Below the pieces are notes generated by a model that worked only from the letters and a program-made list of their open reading frames with translations, searched no databases and was not told the origin of the DNA. Position numbers and translations under genes: made by a program. From positions 1 to 43,398 of the forward strand of contig NZ_MDCR01000118.1 in NCBI RefSeq assembly GCF_001723055.1: a stretch of DNA of 43,398 nt, written 5' to 3'. Below are positions 18,514-26,797 of the stretch, in pieces. Within the stretch, counting starts at the first letter, position 1. The number at the start of each line of letters is the position of its first letter. The DNA is from Streptomyces niveus (GTDB taxonomy: Bacteria; Actinomycetota; Actinomycetes; Streptomycetales; Streptomycetaceae).

Positions 18514-18617
18514 ACGGCCTTCTCGCCTCAGCCGCCCCGGCCCGACCCGTATCGCAACCGCTCTCCCGTGCGTGAGGATGGCCGGGACCGGCCGAGTGCG
18601 GAGGGGAGCGGGTCGTC

Positions 18618-19553
18618 GTGCTGTTGCGGCAGCTGGAGTATCTGGTCGCGCTCGCCCGCGAGCAGCACTTCGCGCGCGCCGCCGACGCCTGCTTCGTCTC
18701 CCAGCCCTCGCTCTCCGCCGCGATACGCAAGCTGGAGCACGAACTGGGCGTGCCCATCGTGCGACGCGGACGGCGCTTCGAGGGGCTGACCCCCGAGGGC
18801 GAGCGGGTACTGCTCTGGGCGCACCGGATCCTCGCCGAACGCGACGCGCTGCACCACGAGCTGTCGGTGATGCGCGGCGGCCTCACCGGCACGCTGCGCC
18901 TCGGCGCCATCCCCACCGCCCTGACCGCCGCGTCCCTCCTGACCACACCGTTCTGCGAGCAACACCCCCTGGTCCGGGTCTCGTTGGAGACGCTGTCGTC
19001 GCGGGACATCACGCGCCGGCTGACCTCCTTCGAGCTGGACATCGCGCTCACCTATCTGGACGACGAGAGCCTGCGCCAGGTCCGCAGAACGCCGCTGTAC
19101 GAGGAGCGGTATCTGCTCCTCACGCCCCACGACAGCCCGCTCGCCGCGCAGCGTTCGGTGCGCTGGGCCGAGGTCGCGGGTCTGGCGCTGTGCCTGCTGT
19201 CGCCGCAGATGCGCAACCGCCGCATCATGGACGAGTACTTCGCCGCCGAAGGCGCGAGTGTCACCCCGGCCATCGAGACCGACACCGTCGCGGGGCTCTA
19301 CACGCACATGGCGTCCGGCCGGTGGTCGAGCGTCATCTCGCACGCCTGGCTGCACATGTTCGGCGTCCCCGCGTCGATGCGCGTGGTCCCGCTGGTGCAC
19401 CCCACGCACGGCCCGCGCGTGGGCCTGGTCATCGCCGACCGCAGCCCCGAACCGGTGCTGGCGAAGGCGCTGTTGGAGACCGCGCGACGGGTGAGCGTAC
19501 GGGAAGTGCTCAACGACCTGCTCGACACGGCGCTCGCGCCGACCGAGGCGTGA
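18618..19553 (+). CDS. LysR-family transcriptional regulator
   Basis: The product has 311 residues. The winged helix-turn-helix is at the N-terminus (LRQLEYLVALAREQHFARAA, then SQPSLSAAIRKLEHELG), followed by a linker helix and a LysR substrate-binding domain of usual length. The GTG start has GAGGGGAG about eight bases upstream. The gene lies just upstream of, and in the same direction as, formate dehydrogenase, so it probably controls C1/formate use. LysR proteins usually bind near their own promoter and respond to a small molecule; the inducer is unknown. The 213-base gap to the next gene holds a tandem repeat. Confidence 0.9.
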   Translation: MLLRQLEYLVALAREQHFARAADACFVSQPSLSAAIRKLEHELGVPIVRRGRRFEGLTPEGERVLLWAHRILAERDALHHELSVMRGGLTGTLRLGAIPTALTAASLLTTPFCEQHPLVRVSLETLSSRDITRRLTSFELDIALTYLDDESLRQVRRTPLYEERYLLLTPHDSPLAAQRSVRWAEVAGLALCLLSPQMRNRRIMDEYFAAEGASVTPAIETDTVAGLYTHMASGRWSSVISHAWLHMFGVPASMRVVPLVHPTHGPRVGLVIADRSPEPVLAKALLETARRVSVREVLNDLLDTALAPTEA

Positions 19554-19567
19554 GCGACCGAGGCACA

Positions 19568-19625
19568 GGCGCCCGACGCGTAGGCGCCCGACGCGTAGGC
19601 GCCCGACGCGTAGGCGCCCGACGCG
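19568..19625. repeat. 15-base tandem repeat between lysR and fdh
   Basis: The unit GGCGCCCGACGCGTA occurs three times exactly (19568-19612), followed by a 13-base partial copy. It starts 14 bases after the lysR stop and lies about 140 bases upstream of the formate dehydrogenase start. Each unit holds GGCGCC, so successive copies can pair. It may act as a terminator-like structure, a protein-binding array, or simply a variable minisatellite. Confidence 0.85.
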
Positions 19626-19766
19626 CCTTGAAGGACGGCGCCCGCCGATAGCCGGTGCCTATCCCGGCATAGAAAAGTTCGCTTTGCCAGCTCCACCGCC
19701 CAGGACCCACCGTAAAGGGCACCTTCCGAAGCACTCCCGCAGCAACGGACGAGGAGCCGCAACGTC

Positions 19767-20930
19767 ATGGCCAAGATCCTGTGTGTGCTGTACGACGACC
19801 CGACCGACGGCCAGCCCACCACCTATGCCCGCGACGACCTGCCGGTCATCGACCAGTACCCGGGCGGCCAGAGCACCCCCACCCCCGAGGGCACCGACTT
19901 CACCCCCGGTCATCTGCTGGGCAGCGTCTCCGGTGAACTCGGCCTGCGCTCCTTCCTGGAGAGCCGCGGCCACACCCTCGTCGTCACGTCCGACAAGGAA
20001 GGCGCGGGATCGGTCTTCGACCGTGAGCTGGTCGACGCGGACATCGTCATCTCGCAGCCGTTCTGGCCGGCCTATCTGACGGCGGAGCGCATCGCCACCG
20101 CCAAGAACCTGAAGCTCGCCGTCACCGCCGGCATCGGCTCCGACCATGTCGACCTGGACGCCGCCATCTCGCACGGCGTCACCGTCGCCGAGGTGACGTA
20201 CTGCAACAGCATCAGCGTCGCCGAGCACGTGGTGATGACCATCCTCGGCCTCGTACGCAACTTCATCCCCTCGCACCAGATCGTGCTCGACGGCGGCTGG
20301 AACATCGCGGACGCCGTCAAGCGCTCGTACGACCTGGAGGGCATGCAGGTCGGTACGGTCGCGGCCGGCCGCATCGGGCTCGCCGTCCTGCGCCGGCTCG
20401 CCCCGTTCGACGTGGGCCTGCACTACACCGACCGCCACCGGCTGCCGGAGGCCGTCGAGCAGGAGCTGAACCTCGTCTGGCACGAGTCGACCGCCGCCAT
20501 GGTGCCGCACGTCGACGTCGTCACCATCAACGCGCCGCTGCACCCCGAGACCGAGGGCCTGTTCGACGACAAGCTCATCGGCACCATGAAGCGGGGCGCG
20601 TACCTCATCAACACCGCGCGCGCGAAGATCGTCGACCGCGACGCCGTGGACCGCGCGCTGCGCAGCGGTCAGCTGGCGGGGTACGGCGGCGACGTCTGGT
20701 ACCCGCAGCCGGCGCCGGCCGATCACCCGTGGCGGACCATGCCGCACCAGGCGATGACGCCGCACATCTCGGGCTCGTCGCTCTCGGCGCAGGCGCGGTA
20801 CGCGGCCGGTACGCGGGAGATCCTGGAGTCGTACTTCGCCGGGAACCCGATCCGGGACGAGTACCTGATCGTGGAGGGCGGGGCGCTCGCGGGCACGGGA
20901 GCGCACTCGTACTCCACGAAGGAGTCGTGA
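19767..20930 (+). CDS. fdh: NAD-dependent formate dehydrogenase
   Basis: The product has 387 residues, matching the metal-free formate dehydrogenases of the D-2-hydroxyacid dehydrogenase superfamily, which oxidise formate to CO2 with NAD+. Hallmarks are AGIGSDHVDL, TYCNSISVAEHVVM (substrate-binding Asn), the cofactor loop with AAGRIG, Asp in YTDRHRLP for NAD+ over NADP+, the catalytic Arg in INTARAKIVDRDAV, and the Gln/His pair in PQPAPADHPW and MTPHISG. ATG 19767 is preceded by GACGAGGAG. The N-terminal extension typical of bacterial enzymes (YDDPTDGQPTTYARDDLP) is present. It is cytoplasmic and probably regulated by the adjacent LysR protein. It would supply NADH and detoxify formate. Confidence 0.93.
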   Translation: MAKILCVLYDDPTDGQPTTYARDDLPVIDQYPGGQSTPTPEGTDFTPGHLLGSVSGELGLRSFLESRGHTLVVTSDKEGAGSVFDRELVDADIVISQPFWPAYLTAERIATAKNLKLAVTAGIGSDHVDLDAAISHGVTVAEVTYCNSISVAEHVVMTILGLVRNFIPSHQIVLDGGWNIADAVKRSYDLEGMQVGTVAAGRIGLAVLRRLAPFDVGLHYTDRHRLPEAVEQELNLVWHESTAAMVPHVDVVTINAPLHPETEGLFDDKLIGTMKRGAYLINTARAKIVDRDAVDRALRSGQLAGYGGDVWYPQPAPADHPWRTMPHQAMTPHISGSSLSAQARYAAGTREILESYFAGNPIRDEYLIVEGGALAGTGAHSYSTKES

Positions 20931-20976
20931 CCCCCTGACGGGATCCCGTTCCCCGCGATGTGCGATCGTGCGCGCC

Positions 20977-21567
20977 ATGACGGCGTTCGAGGAGCACATG
21001 CGGCGGGCGGGTGAGCGGGCGCTGGAGGCGCTTCCGGCTCCGCTCAGGTCCGAGATCTATCTGATCTCGTTCCGGATCTGGCGGCACGACTCGTGCGACT
21101 ACCGCCACCCGTACCTCGCGATCGGTTACAACACCGAGAGCGAGGTACGGCGCGTGGTGGCCGAGGGCGGTGATCCCGGCGAGGTCCGGTGGAGCTACGC
21201 GTACTGGCTGCTGGACGAGACGACGGGCATCGTGGGCCACGGCCCGGACCCGGCGGACGATCCGGCGGGGGCGGCGCTGCATCTGGCCGAGATCAGGGAA
21301 TTGGGGCTCTGGTACGACGACGAGGCGGACGAGGACACGCAGGACCGGCGGGACGAGCTGCTGACGGCGCACTTCGACGACGCCTGCGTCGACGTCGCCC
21401 GCCACCTGCACACGAGCGGCGCACTCACCAGGATCCTCGGCCGCCCCGTACCGGTCCTGCCGTTCGACATGTACCGGGCCGGGTACGAGCCGGAGCTGGC
21501 CGAGGCCGCGAATCCACCGGAGGTGGTGGCGGACTACCTCGCCTGGGCGCGGGCGCAGGAAGAGTGA
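20977..21567 (+). CDS. Conserved acidic protein of unknown function
   Basis: The product has 196 residues from ATG 20977; GTG 20968 in frame is possible. It contains EIYLISFRIWRHDSCDYRHPYLAIGYN, then a strongly acidic centre (LWYDDEADEDTQDRRDELL) and a helical end with VLPFDMYRAGYEPELAEAANP. The strand pattern (EIYLISFRIW, HPYLAIGYNTESE) recalls small DUF4303-type proteins found beside toxins or in scattered genomic positions, but I cannot assign it. There is no signal peptide or membrane segment. It is convergent with the leucine-rich-repeat gene, leaving only nine bases, so no dedicated terminator fits between. Confidence 0.65.
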   Translation: MTAFEEHMRRAGERALEALPAPLRSEIYLISFRIWRHDSCDYRHPYLAIGYNTESEVRRVVAEGGDPGEVRWSYAYWLLDETTGIVGHGPDPADDPAGAALHLAEIRELGLWYDDEADEDTQDRRDELLTAHFDDACVDVARHLHTSGALTRILGRPVPVLPFDMYRAGYEPELAEAANPPEVVADYLAWARAQEE

Positions 21568-21576
21568 ACGACGGCC

Positions 21577-23415
21577 TCAGCGCGCGAACGGGCTCACCCC
21601 GCGCGCCCGCAACTCGGCCTTGACCCGGGCCCCGTCGGGGACGGGCTTCAGGACGTAGTCGCTCAGAGCGGCGTTCGTGAGCCCGCCGATCTCCAACAGC
21701 GGTGCGAACGTGGCCAGTTCGTGGGTCGAGGAGAAGCTGAAGTCCACCGTGGTCAGAGCGGGCAGCCCGGCCAGCGCGGAGATGTCGAGCAGTCCGAGCG
21801 AGTAGGCCTTGACCGACTCGATCGACGTGCTGCCGGTGAGGAAGTCGAAGTCCGGCCACGGCTGATACCGGTACTCAAGCTCGCGCAGCGCCGTCATCGC
21901 GCCCATCGGCGGCGGCTTCAACCGGTCGCACGACTCGATCTTGACCTTCCGGAGGGTGGGCGAGCCGGCCAGGGCGTCCAGGGACTCCAGTTGCCGTACG
22001 CCCTCCAGTCGCAGCTCCTCCAGCGGGGCCCGGCCGGCCAGCCCGTCCGCGTCGTGGAGGATGTCGCACCCGAAGATCTGCACGCGCCGCAGCTCCGGCA
22101 GCTCGCCGACCCGGCCGAGACCGGCGAGCGAGGGACAGTGCCGTACGTCGAGAGTGCGCAGGTCGGGCAGTTCCGGCGCGCCGTCCAGCGTACGCAGGGT
22201 CCGGAACCGGTCGATCAACAGCACGCGCAGACCGGGCAGTTCGGGCAGGAACCCGAGGTCGGATCCGCCGTCGACGTTCGTCAGGAACAGCCGGCGGGGT
22301 GCGGGGGCGCCGGCCAGTGACGAGAAGTCGGACAGCGCCGTGCAGTCCCGTACGCGCAGCAGGTCAAGACCGGTCAGTGTCTCGACCCCGGCGACGGAGG
22401 TGAGCCGTTCGCAGTCGGCGAGTTCCAGGGTCTGGAGTCCGGGCAGGCCCGCTATCGCCCGCAGGTCCTGGAGCTCGGCGCATTCGGTGAGCACCAGCTC
22501 GGTGACGTCCGGGTGGTGGCCGAGGCCGTCCAGCGACCGCAGTCGGCGGACCTTGTCCATCCGCAGCACGCGCAGGCCGGGCATGGCGCCGATGCCCTTG
22601 AGGGTGGTGAGGTGGGCGCAACTGGTGAGGTCCAGTTCGGTGACCGCGCCGACGTCCATCAGCGCGGACAGGTCCTTGATCCCCGTCCACCCCAGGTCGA
22701 GCGTGGTGAGCCGGCGCAGCCCGCTGAGGGGATGGATGTCCCGCAGCCCCCGGCAGCCCTGAAGGCTGAGGACTTCCAGACCGGGCAGCGCGGCCCCAAG
22801 CCCGGCGACGGACGCGACGCCGGTCATGCTGAGATCGAGCCGCCGCAGCGCGCGCAGCTTGAGCAGCGGGCCGATGTCCTTGACCTTGCGGCAGCGGTGC
22901 AGCCGCAGGCTCTCCAGACCGGTGAGCCCGGCGAGCGGCGCGAGATCGTCGAGGCCCGAACAGCCGCCGAGATCAAGGCTGACGAGCTGATCGAAGCCGG
23001 CGATCGGCGCGAGATCGGTGAGCCCGGTGCACCGGTCGAGGTGGAGCGTACGCAGGAGGGGCCCGAGATGCCGCAACCCCTCGGGAACGGCCTTGCTCAC
23101 CTTGAGATCGGTGCGCTTCTCCCGTACGTAGGCGGGCACGAGCAGCAACTCGGCGAACCGGTCGGGATCCGCGACCTTGCCCCACATCTTCAGCAGCACG
23201 TCGCTGCCCGGCTGCCCGACCGCGGCGAACCGGGCGGCGAGCGCGACGGCCTCTCCGGGCTCGACCTCCGGGGCGCCGTCGGCCCGGACGAGCAGTTCAC
23301 GGACGACCTTGCGGGCCTGGGGCGCCTTCACGGTGGCCAGCAGTGCGCGCAGGGCGTCGAGTTCGGCGAGGCCGTCGGAGGCGCGACCGGGGCTGTCGGG
23401 CTGAGGGGTGGTCAT
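21577..23415 (-). CDS. Cytosolic leucine-rich-repeat protein
   Basis: The product has 612 residues starting MTTPQPDSPGRASDG (ATG 23415). The N-terminal 150 residues are helical. From about residue 160 there are some 18 repeats of 21-24 residues of the form LxxLxLxxCxxLxDLxPLxGLxx. Examples are LDRCTGLTDLAPIAGF, LDLGGCSGLDDLAPLAGL and LSLQGCRGLRDIHPLSGL. Many carry Cys at the variable position, as in cysteine-containing and SDS22-like LRRs. No signal peptide, membrane helix or sorting signal is present, so it acts in the cytoplasm as a protein-binding scaffold. TATCCT at 23424-23429 on this strand lies eight bases before the ATG. It is last in the leftward run from 27906; 49 bases separate it from the asparagine synthetase-like gene. 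Confidence 0.85.
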   Translation of the reverse strand: MTTPQPDSPGRASDGLAELDALRALLATVKAPQARKVVRELLVRADGAPEVEPGEAVALAARFAAVGQPGSDVLLKMWGKVADPDRFAELLLVPAYVREKRTDLKVSKAVPEGLRHLGPLLRTLHLDRCTGLTDLAPIAGFDQLVSLDLGGCSGLDDLAPLAGLTGLESLRLHRCRKVKDIGPLLKLRALRRLDLSMTGVASVAGLGAALPGLEVLSLQGCRGLRDIHPLSGLRRLTTLDLGWTGIKDLSALMDVGAVTELDLTSCAHLTTLKGIGAMPGLRVLRMDKVRRLRSLDGLGHHPDVTELVLTECAELQDLRAIAGLPGLQTLELADCERLTSVAGVETLTGLDLLRVRDCTALSDFSSLAGAPAPRRLFLTNVDGGSDLGFLPELPGLRVLLIDRFRTLRTLDGAPELPDLRTLDVRHCPSLAGLGRVGELPELRRVQIFGCDILHDADGLAGRAPLEELRLEGVRQLESLDALAGSPTLRKVKIESCDRLKPPPMGAMTALRELEYRYQPWPDFDFLTGSTSIESVKAYSLGLLDISALAGLPALTTVDFSFSSTHELATFAPLLEIGGLTNAALSDYVLKPVPDGARVKAELRARGVSPFAR

Positions 23416-23464
23416 GCCACCGCAGGATAGGCGCGCCGTCGCGTCGGCCGGCCCGGGGCCCGGA

Positions 23465-25204
23465 TCAGGCCCCGACCTCGAACGAACGCAGCCACAGCTC
23501 CAGCGTGAGCACCAGCCACAACTTGCCTCCCTGGCGCGGCAGCAGCGTGCCCTCCCGCCGCAGCCACGAGCGGATCGTGTCCTGGCGGAACAGGCCACGG
23601 GCGCGCGCCGAACCGCCGAGCAGCAGATCGTGGCCCAGCTCGCGCAGGGGGCCGTCCAGCCACTGCTGGACCGGCACCCGCATCCCGCTCTTGGGGCGGT
23701 CCACGATCGTCGCGGGCAGCAGGTCCCGTACCGCCTCCTTGAGGATCCACTTCTCGCTCGTGCCGGCGAGCTTCAGCCGGGGCGGCACCCGGAACGCGTG
23801 GTCGACCACCGCGCGGTCGAACAGCGGTGCCCGGCCCTCCAGCCCCTGGGACGCGGTGATGCGCTCCACCTTGGTGAGGATGTGGTGGGCGCCCTTGGTC
23901 CGCAGGTTGGTGTGCAGCAACTGGTTGAGCAGGCTGGTCATCTGACCCTGTGCCAGATAGGGCGTCAGCAGATCCGTGACGGGTGGCGCGTCCGCCAGCT
24001 CGGCCAGCACTCCGGGTGTCAGCAGCACCGGCAGGTCGCCGTGGCACTTCCGGTACGAGTCGACGTAGGCACGCGCCCGGGAGTCGACGCCCGCCTCGTC
24101 GCGGTGCAGCTCGTGTATGAGCATCGGCAGGTTCTTGGGGCCGCCGAACACCGGGTCGCCGCCCTCGCCGTTGAGCACCACGCTCATCCCGTCCGCCGCG
24201 ACCGCCTCGGCGAGCATCAGGTTGGGCACGGTGAGCGGGTCGCCGACCGGGCTGTCCAGCAGCGCGACGGTCTCCGGCAGCCGTGCTGCGACGGCCGCGC
24301 CGGGGACGGTCAGGACCTGGTGCTCGGTGTGGCAGTGGGTGGCGACCAGCCCGGAGTAGGCGAGTTCGTTCGGGGCGTCGTCGCCGAAGCTGATGGAGTA
24401 CGACCTGACGGCCTGGTCGTGCAGCTTGGCGGCGAGCGCGGTCACCAGGCTGCTGTCCACACCACCGGAGAGCAGGACACCGACCGGTTCGGCGGCGGGC
24501 AGCCGGCGCGCGGTGGCGGACTCCAGCAACTCGCGCAGCTCGCGGGCGTGTTCGGCCGCCGGTCGCTCGTCGGCGACCTCGGCCGGCTCCCAGTACGTCT
24601 CTTCCACCGACGTGCCGTCGGGCTTCAGCCGTACGCACCGGCCCGGCAGCACCTCGTGGATCCCGCGCAACAGGGTCTCCCTGCCCGGGAGATAGGCGAA
24701 GGTGAGGAACGAGCGGACGGCCGGCAGATGCAGGCCGGTGTCCAGCGCGGGCCAGCGCTGAAGTGCCCGCAGGGACGTGGAGGCCGCCCAGGCCGCCCCC
24801 TCTCCCGTACCGGCGAGGGCGTGGAAGAGGGTCCGGGCGCCCATGTGGTCCCGTACGAGGACGAGTTCGTCCCGCTCGGCGATGGCGAGCGCGAACATCC
24901 CGTCGGCGGCGGCCAGTCCCGCCGCGCCGAATCTGACGTACGCGCGCAGGAGCAGTTCACCGTCCGAGCAGTCACCCGGCGCCCCGTCCGCGCCGAGCCG
25001 GGAGCGGAGTTCGGGCGCGTTGTGGAGCGTGACCTCGCCGATCGCGTACACGTCGCCCACCCGGTACGGACCCGTCGCCGCGCCTGGCCCGTCGAGCAGG
25101 CCGAGCGCGTGCCGGCCCTCCCGCGTCCGGACGGGGCGGCCATCCATGGCGGCCACCTGCCCGACCGGGTCGTCGGCGGTCAGTGACGCACACCAGCGGG
25201 ACAT
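23465..25204 (-). CDS. Asparagine synthetase-like protein with a defective glutaminase domain
   Basis: The product has 579 residues. ATG 25204 has an AAAGAGGA ribosome site; upstream in-frame starts give a low-complexity extension. The N-terminal third has the class II glutamine amidotransferase fold (VLVRDHMGARTLFHA, DGMFALAIAERD), but it begins MSRWCA, so the catalytic Cys that must follow Met1 is Ser. The C-terminal domain is an ATP-pyrophosphatase with the PP-loop LLSGGVDSSLVTALA near 243-257 and VVLNGEGGDPVFGG and GLEGRAPLFDRAVVDHAF. It can probably adenylate a carboxylate and form an amide with ammonia or another amine, as in AsnB-like enzymes of peptide and beta-lactam-type pathways. 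No lasso-peptide precursor or protease is seen nearby. It lies downstream of three genes of unknown role. Confidence 0.85.
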   Translation of the reverse strand: MSRWCASLTADDPVGQVAAMDGRPVRTREGRHALGLLDGPGAATGPYRVGDVYAIGEVTLHNAPELRSRLGADGAPGDCSDGELLLRAYVRFGAAGLAAADGMFALAIAERDELVLVRDHMGARTLFHALAGTGEGAAWAASTSLRALQRWPALDTGLHLPAVRSFLTFAYLPGRETLLRGIHEVLPGRCVRLKPDGTSVEETYWEPAEVADERPAAEHARELRELLESATARRLPAAEPVGVLLSGGVDSSLVTALAAKLHDQAVRSYSISFGDDAPNELAYSGLVATHCHTEHQVLTVPGAAVAARLPETVALLDSPVGDPLTVPNLMLAEAVAADGMSVVLNGEGGDPVFGGPKNLPMLIHELHRDEAGVDSRARAYVDSYRKCHGDLPVLLTPGVLAELADAPPVTDLLTPYLAQGQMTSLLNQLLHTNLRTKGAHHILTKVERITASQGLEGRAPLFDRAVVDHAFRVPPRLKLAGTSEKWILKEAVRDLLPATIVDRPKSGMRVPVQQWLDGPLRELGHDLLLGGSARARGLFRQDTIRSWLRREGTLLPRQGGKLWLVLTLELWLRSFEVGA

Positions 25205-25274
25205 CGCGTCCTCTTTCTCTTCTCTCTTCCCGGCTCCCGGCTCCCGGCTCCCAGGTGGTGGACAACGCCCCGGC

Positions 25275-25808
25275 TCAGCCGAAGTCGTCGTCGCTGTCGC
25301 CGGAACCGTCGCCCCAGTCCCCGTAACCACCGTCGCCGCCGCCGGCGTCGCCACCGCCGCCCGAGGCGCTCGCCTCGGCCTGCCGGCGCAACTCCTCCTC
25401 CTCTTCCGGGGAGAGGAAGGTGGGCGGCATGGTCAGGGCCGCTCCGACGAGCGCACCGGCGGTCACCGCGCCCAGGACGGTGCCCAGCCGGCCGCCGAAC
25501 GACGTCCGGTTCACCGTCAGCACCCCGTCGCTCCACAGCGTCCGGCCGTAACCGGCCTCCCTGCCGTAGACGGCCGGGCGCCCGTCCCCGTACACACGCT
25601 TGACGATCCGCTGTCCGAGCAGTTCGTCGGTGCCCACGAGCCCGCGGTCGTCCCGCCATGTCACGACGCGACCGCCCGCCCCGCCGCCCGTGCCGCGCCA
25701 CTCCTGGCGGCCGTCCGAGTAGCGCCGGTGGACGGTGCGGTCGGCGAGCAGTTCGTCGGTGTAGGTGATCTCCCGCCTCTGCGGCTGCGGCACTGCGGTT
25801 CCTCTCAT
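25275..25808 (-). CDS. Small membrane protein with internal repeat and acidic tail
   Basis: The product has 177 residues. ATG 25808 overlaps the upstream stop by four bases (ATGA). Residues 17-34 and 60-77 are copies of one unit, TDELLxxRxVxRxYxDGR; a third, degenerate copy lies around TLWSDGVLTVNR. One membrane helix follows (GTVLGAVTAGALVGAALTM, about 107-125). The C-terminal part has SPEEEEELRRQAE, a Gly/Asp-rich linker and an Asp-rich end (GDSDDDFG). I do not recognise a family. The acidic C-terminus could bind metal or a basic partner. Coupling to the gene before it and a 70-base gap to the asparagine synthetase-like gene indicate one operon. Confidence 0.7.
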   Translation of the reverse strand: MRGTAVPQPQRREITYTDELLADRTVHRRYSDGRQEWRGTGGGAGGRVVTWRDDRGLVGTDELLGQRIVKRVYGDGRPAVYGREAGYGRTLWSDGVLTVNRTSFGGRLGTVLGAVTAGALVGAALTMPPTFLSPEEEEELRRQAEASASGGGGDAGGGDGGYGDWGDGSGDSDDDFG

Positions 25809-26797
25809 GCGGTGGGCCAGCTCAGGAATCCCGCCCGGCGTACCTGCCGGAGTTCGGTCAACTGCGAGCGGGGCGGGCGCACTTCGCGTACGAGACGGTG
25901 CACCGTACGGATCAGTGACGCCGGGTTCACGGCGGCCAGCTCCACGAACCTGCCGCGTCGCAGCCACTCACGCTCCCGGCGGCTGAGCGCGAACCCGAGC
26001 CCCGGACCGGTACCGGCGCCGGTACCGCCGCCCATACCGCCCACGACGAAGGGAGCCGGACCATGGGCGGGCACGGCGGCATACGCCGGACCGCGCCCGT
26101 GGACCAGATGGAGCGCCCCGGCCTGCCGGGGCCGCAGCCCCAGCGGAACGACCCGGACCCCGTCCGGCACGTCGACGGCCCGGGCGAACCGGGCCGGGAA
26201 CGTGAGCCCCCGCGCGCTGGCGTCGTGCAGCAGATAGACCGTCCCGTGCCCGGCCAGCGCGAGCATCCTCAACACACCTGGGTCCAGGGGCAGTTCGGAG
26301 GCCCCGTACACCGGGCACGCCGACTCCATCGGGACCCCGTTGGCCCGCAGCATGGCGGCGATGTCGTCGGACTCGCACACCAGCACCCGGGGCAGCCCGT
26401 AGTCGAACAGGTCCGGTTCCGGGGTGTGCCGCCCGGCCGCCCGCCGGGGAGCGGGCACGGCCGGCGGCAGCAGGCCGGGAACCGGCGCCGGACCGTGCCG
26501 GCGCAGCGTGGCCCGGTACGCGTCGTAGGTCAGCGCGGGGGCCGAGGTGAACTGCGCGCGCCGGGGCGCCCGGTGCCACGGCTGGAGCACCCGGCACATC
26601 TCGTAGTACAACTGCCGTTCGGTGAAGTGGAGTTGTCCCGGTGCGCCGGCCTTCTCGACCGCCGTACGCAGCACCCGGTCCAGGATCGCCTGCCGCATCT
26701 GCCCCACGCCCCTCGCGTCGGTCGCATCGCTCGCGTCGGTCGCATCGCTCACGTCGCTCACGTCGCTCACGTTCGTGGCGTGTGCCGCGTCGCTCAT
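25805..26797 (-). CDS. Unknown protein with winged-helix and Toprim-like features
   Basis: The product has 330 residues from ATG 26797, which overlaps the upstream stop (ATGA). After an Asp/Ser repeat (about 10-25) comes a helical part with FTERQLYYEMCRVL, similar in look to the winged-helix segment of TopoVI-A/Spo11-like proteins. The middle has VLVCESDDIAAMLRANGVP and later TVYLLHDASARGLTFPARF, spaced like the Glu and DxD-type motifs of a Toprim fold. The end is LSRREREWLRRGRF and GFLSWPTA. The same blocks in the same order occur in the neighbouring protein encoded at 26794-27906, so the two are paralogues. The Toprim reading is inference from pattern; nuclease or topoisomerase activity is not shown. 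Confidence 0.7.
   Translation of the reverse strand: MSDAAHATNVSDVSDVSDATDASDATDARGVGQMRQAILDRVLRTAVEKAGAPGQLHFTERQLYYEMCRVLQPWHRAPRRAQFTSAPALTYDAYRATLRRHGPAPVPGLLPPAVPAPRRAAGRHTPEPDLFDYGLPRVLVCESDDIAAMLRANGVPMESACPVYGASELPLDPGVLRMLALAGHGTVYLLHDASARGLTFPARFARAVDVPDGVRVVPLGLRPRQAGALHLVHGRGPAYAAVPAHGPAPFVVGGMGGGTGAGTGPGLGFALSRREREWLRRGRFVELAAVNPASLIRTVHRLVREVRPPRSQLTELRQVRRAGFLSWPTA
26715..26768. repeat. Tandem repeat in the 5' end of the Toprim-like gene
   Basis: Two exact copies of an 18-base unit GCGTCGGTCGCATCGCTC (26715-26750) are followed by two copies of the 9-base ACGTCGCTC. In the gene they encode Ser-Asp-Val and Ser-Asp-Ala-Thr-Asp-Ala repeats near the N-terminus. The unit lengths are multiples of three, so copy number can vary without a frameshift. 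Confidence 0.8.

Noticed and set aside
20938..20949. ACGGGATCCCGT palindrome after formate dehydrogenase as a terminator
   Set aside because: It has no loop and is short; more likely a chance palindrome.
23416..23598. 61-residue N-terminal extension of the LRR protein
   Set aside because: It is Cys/Arg-rich shadow sequence over the end of the asparagine synthetase-like gene; ATG 23415 with a promoter-like box is better.
23465..25204. Lasso-peptide cyclase role for the asparagine synthetase-like protein
   Set aside because: No precursor peptide, RRE or protease gene is adjacent, so the cluster does not fit that pathway.
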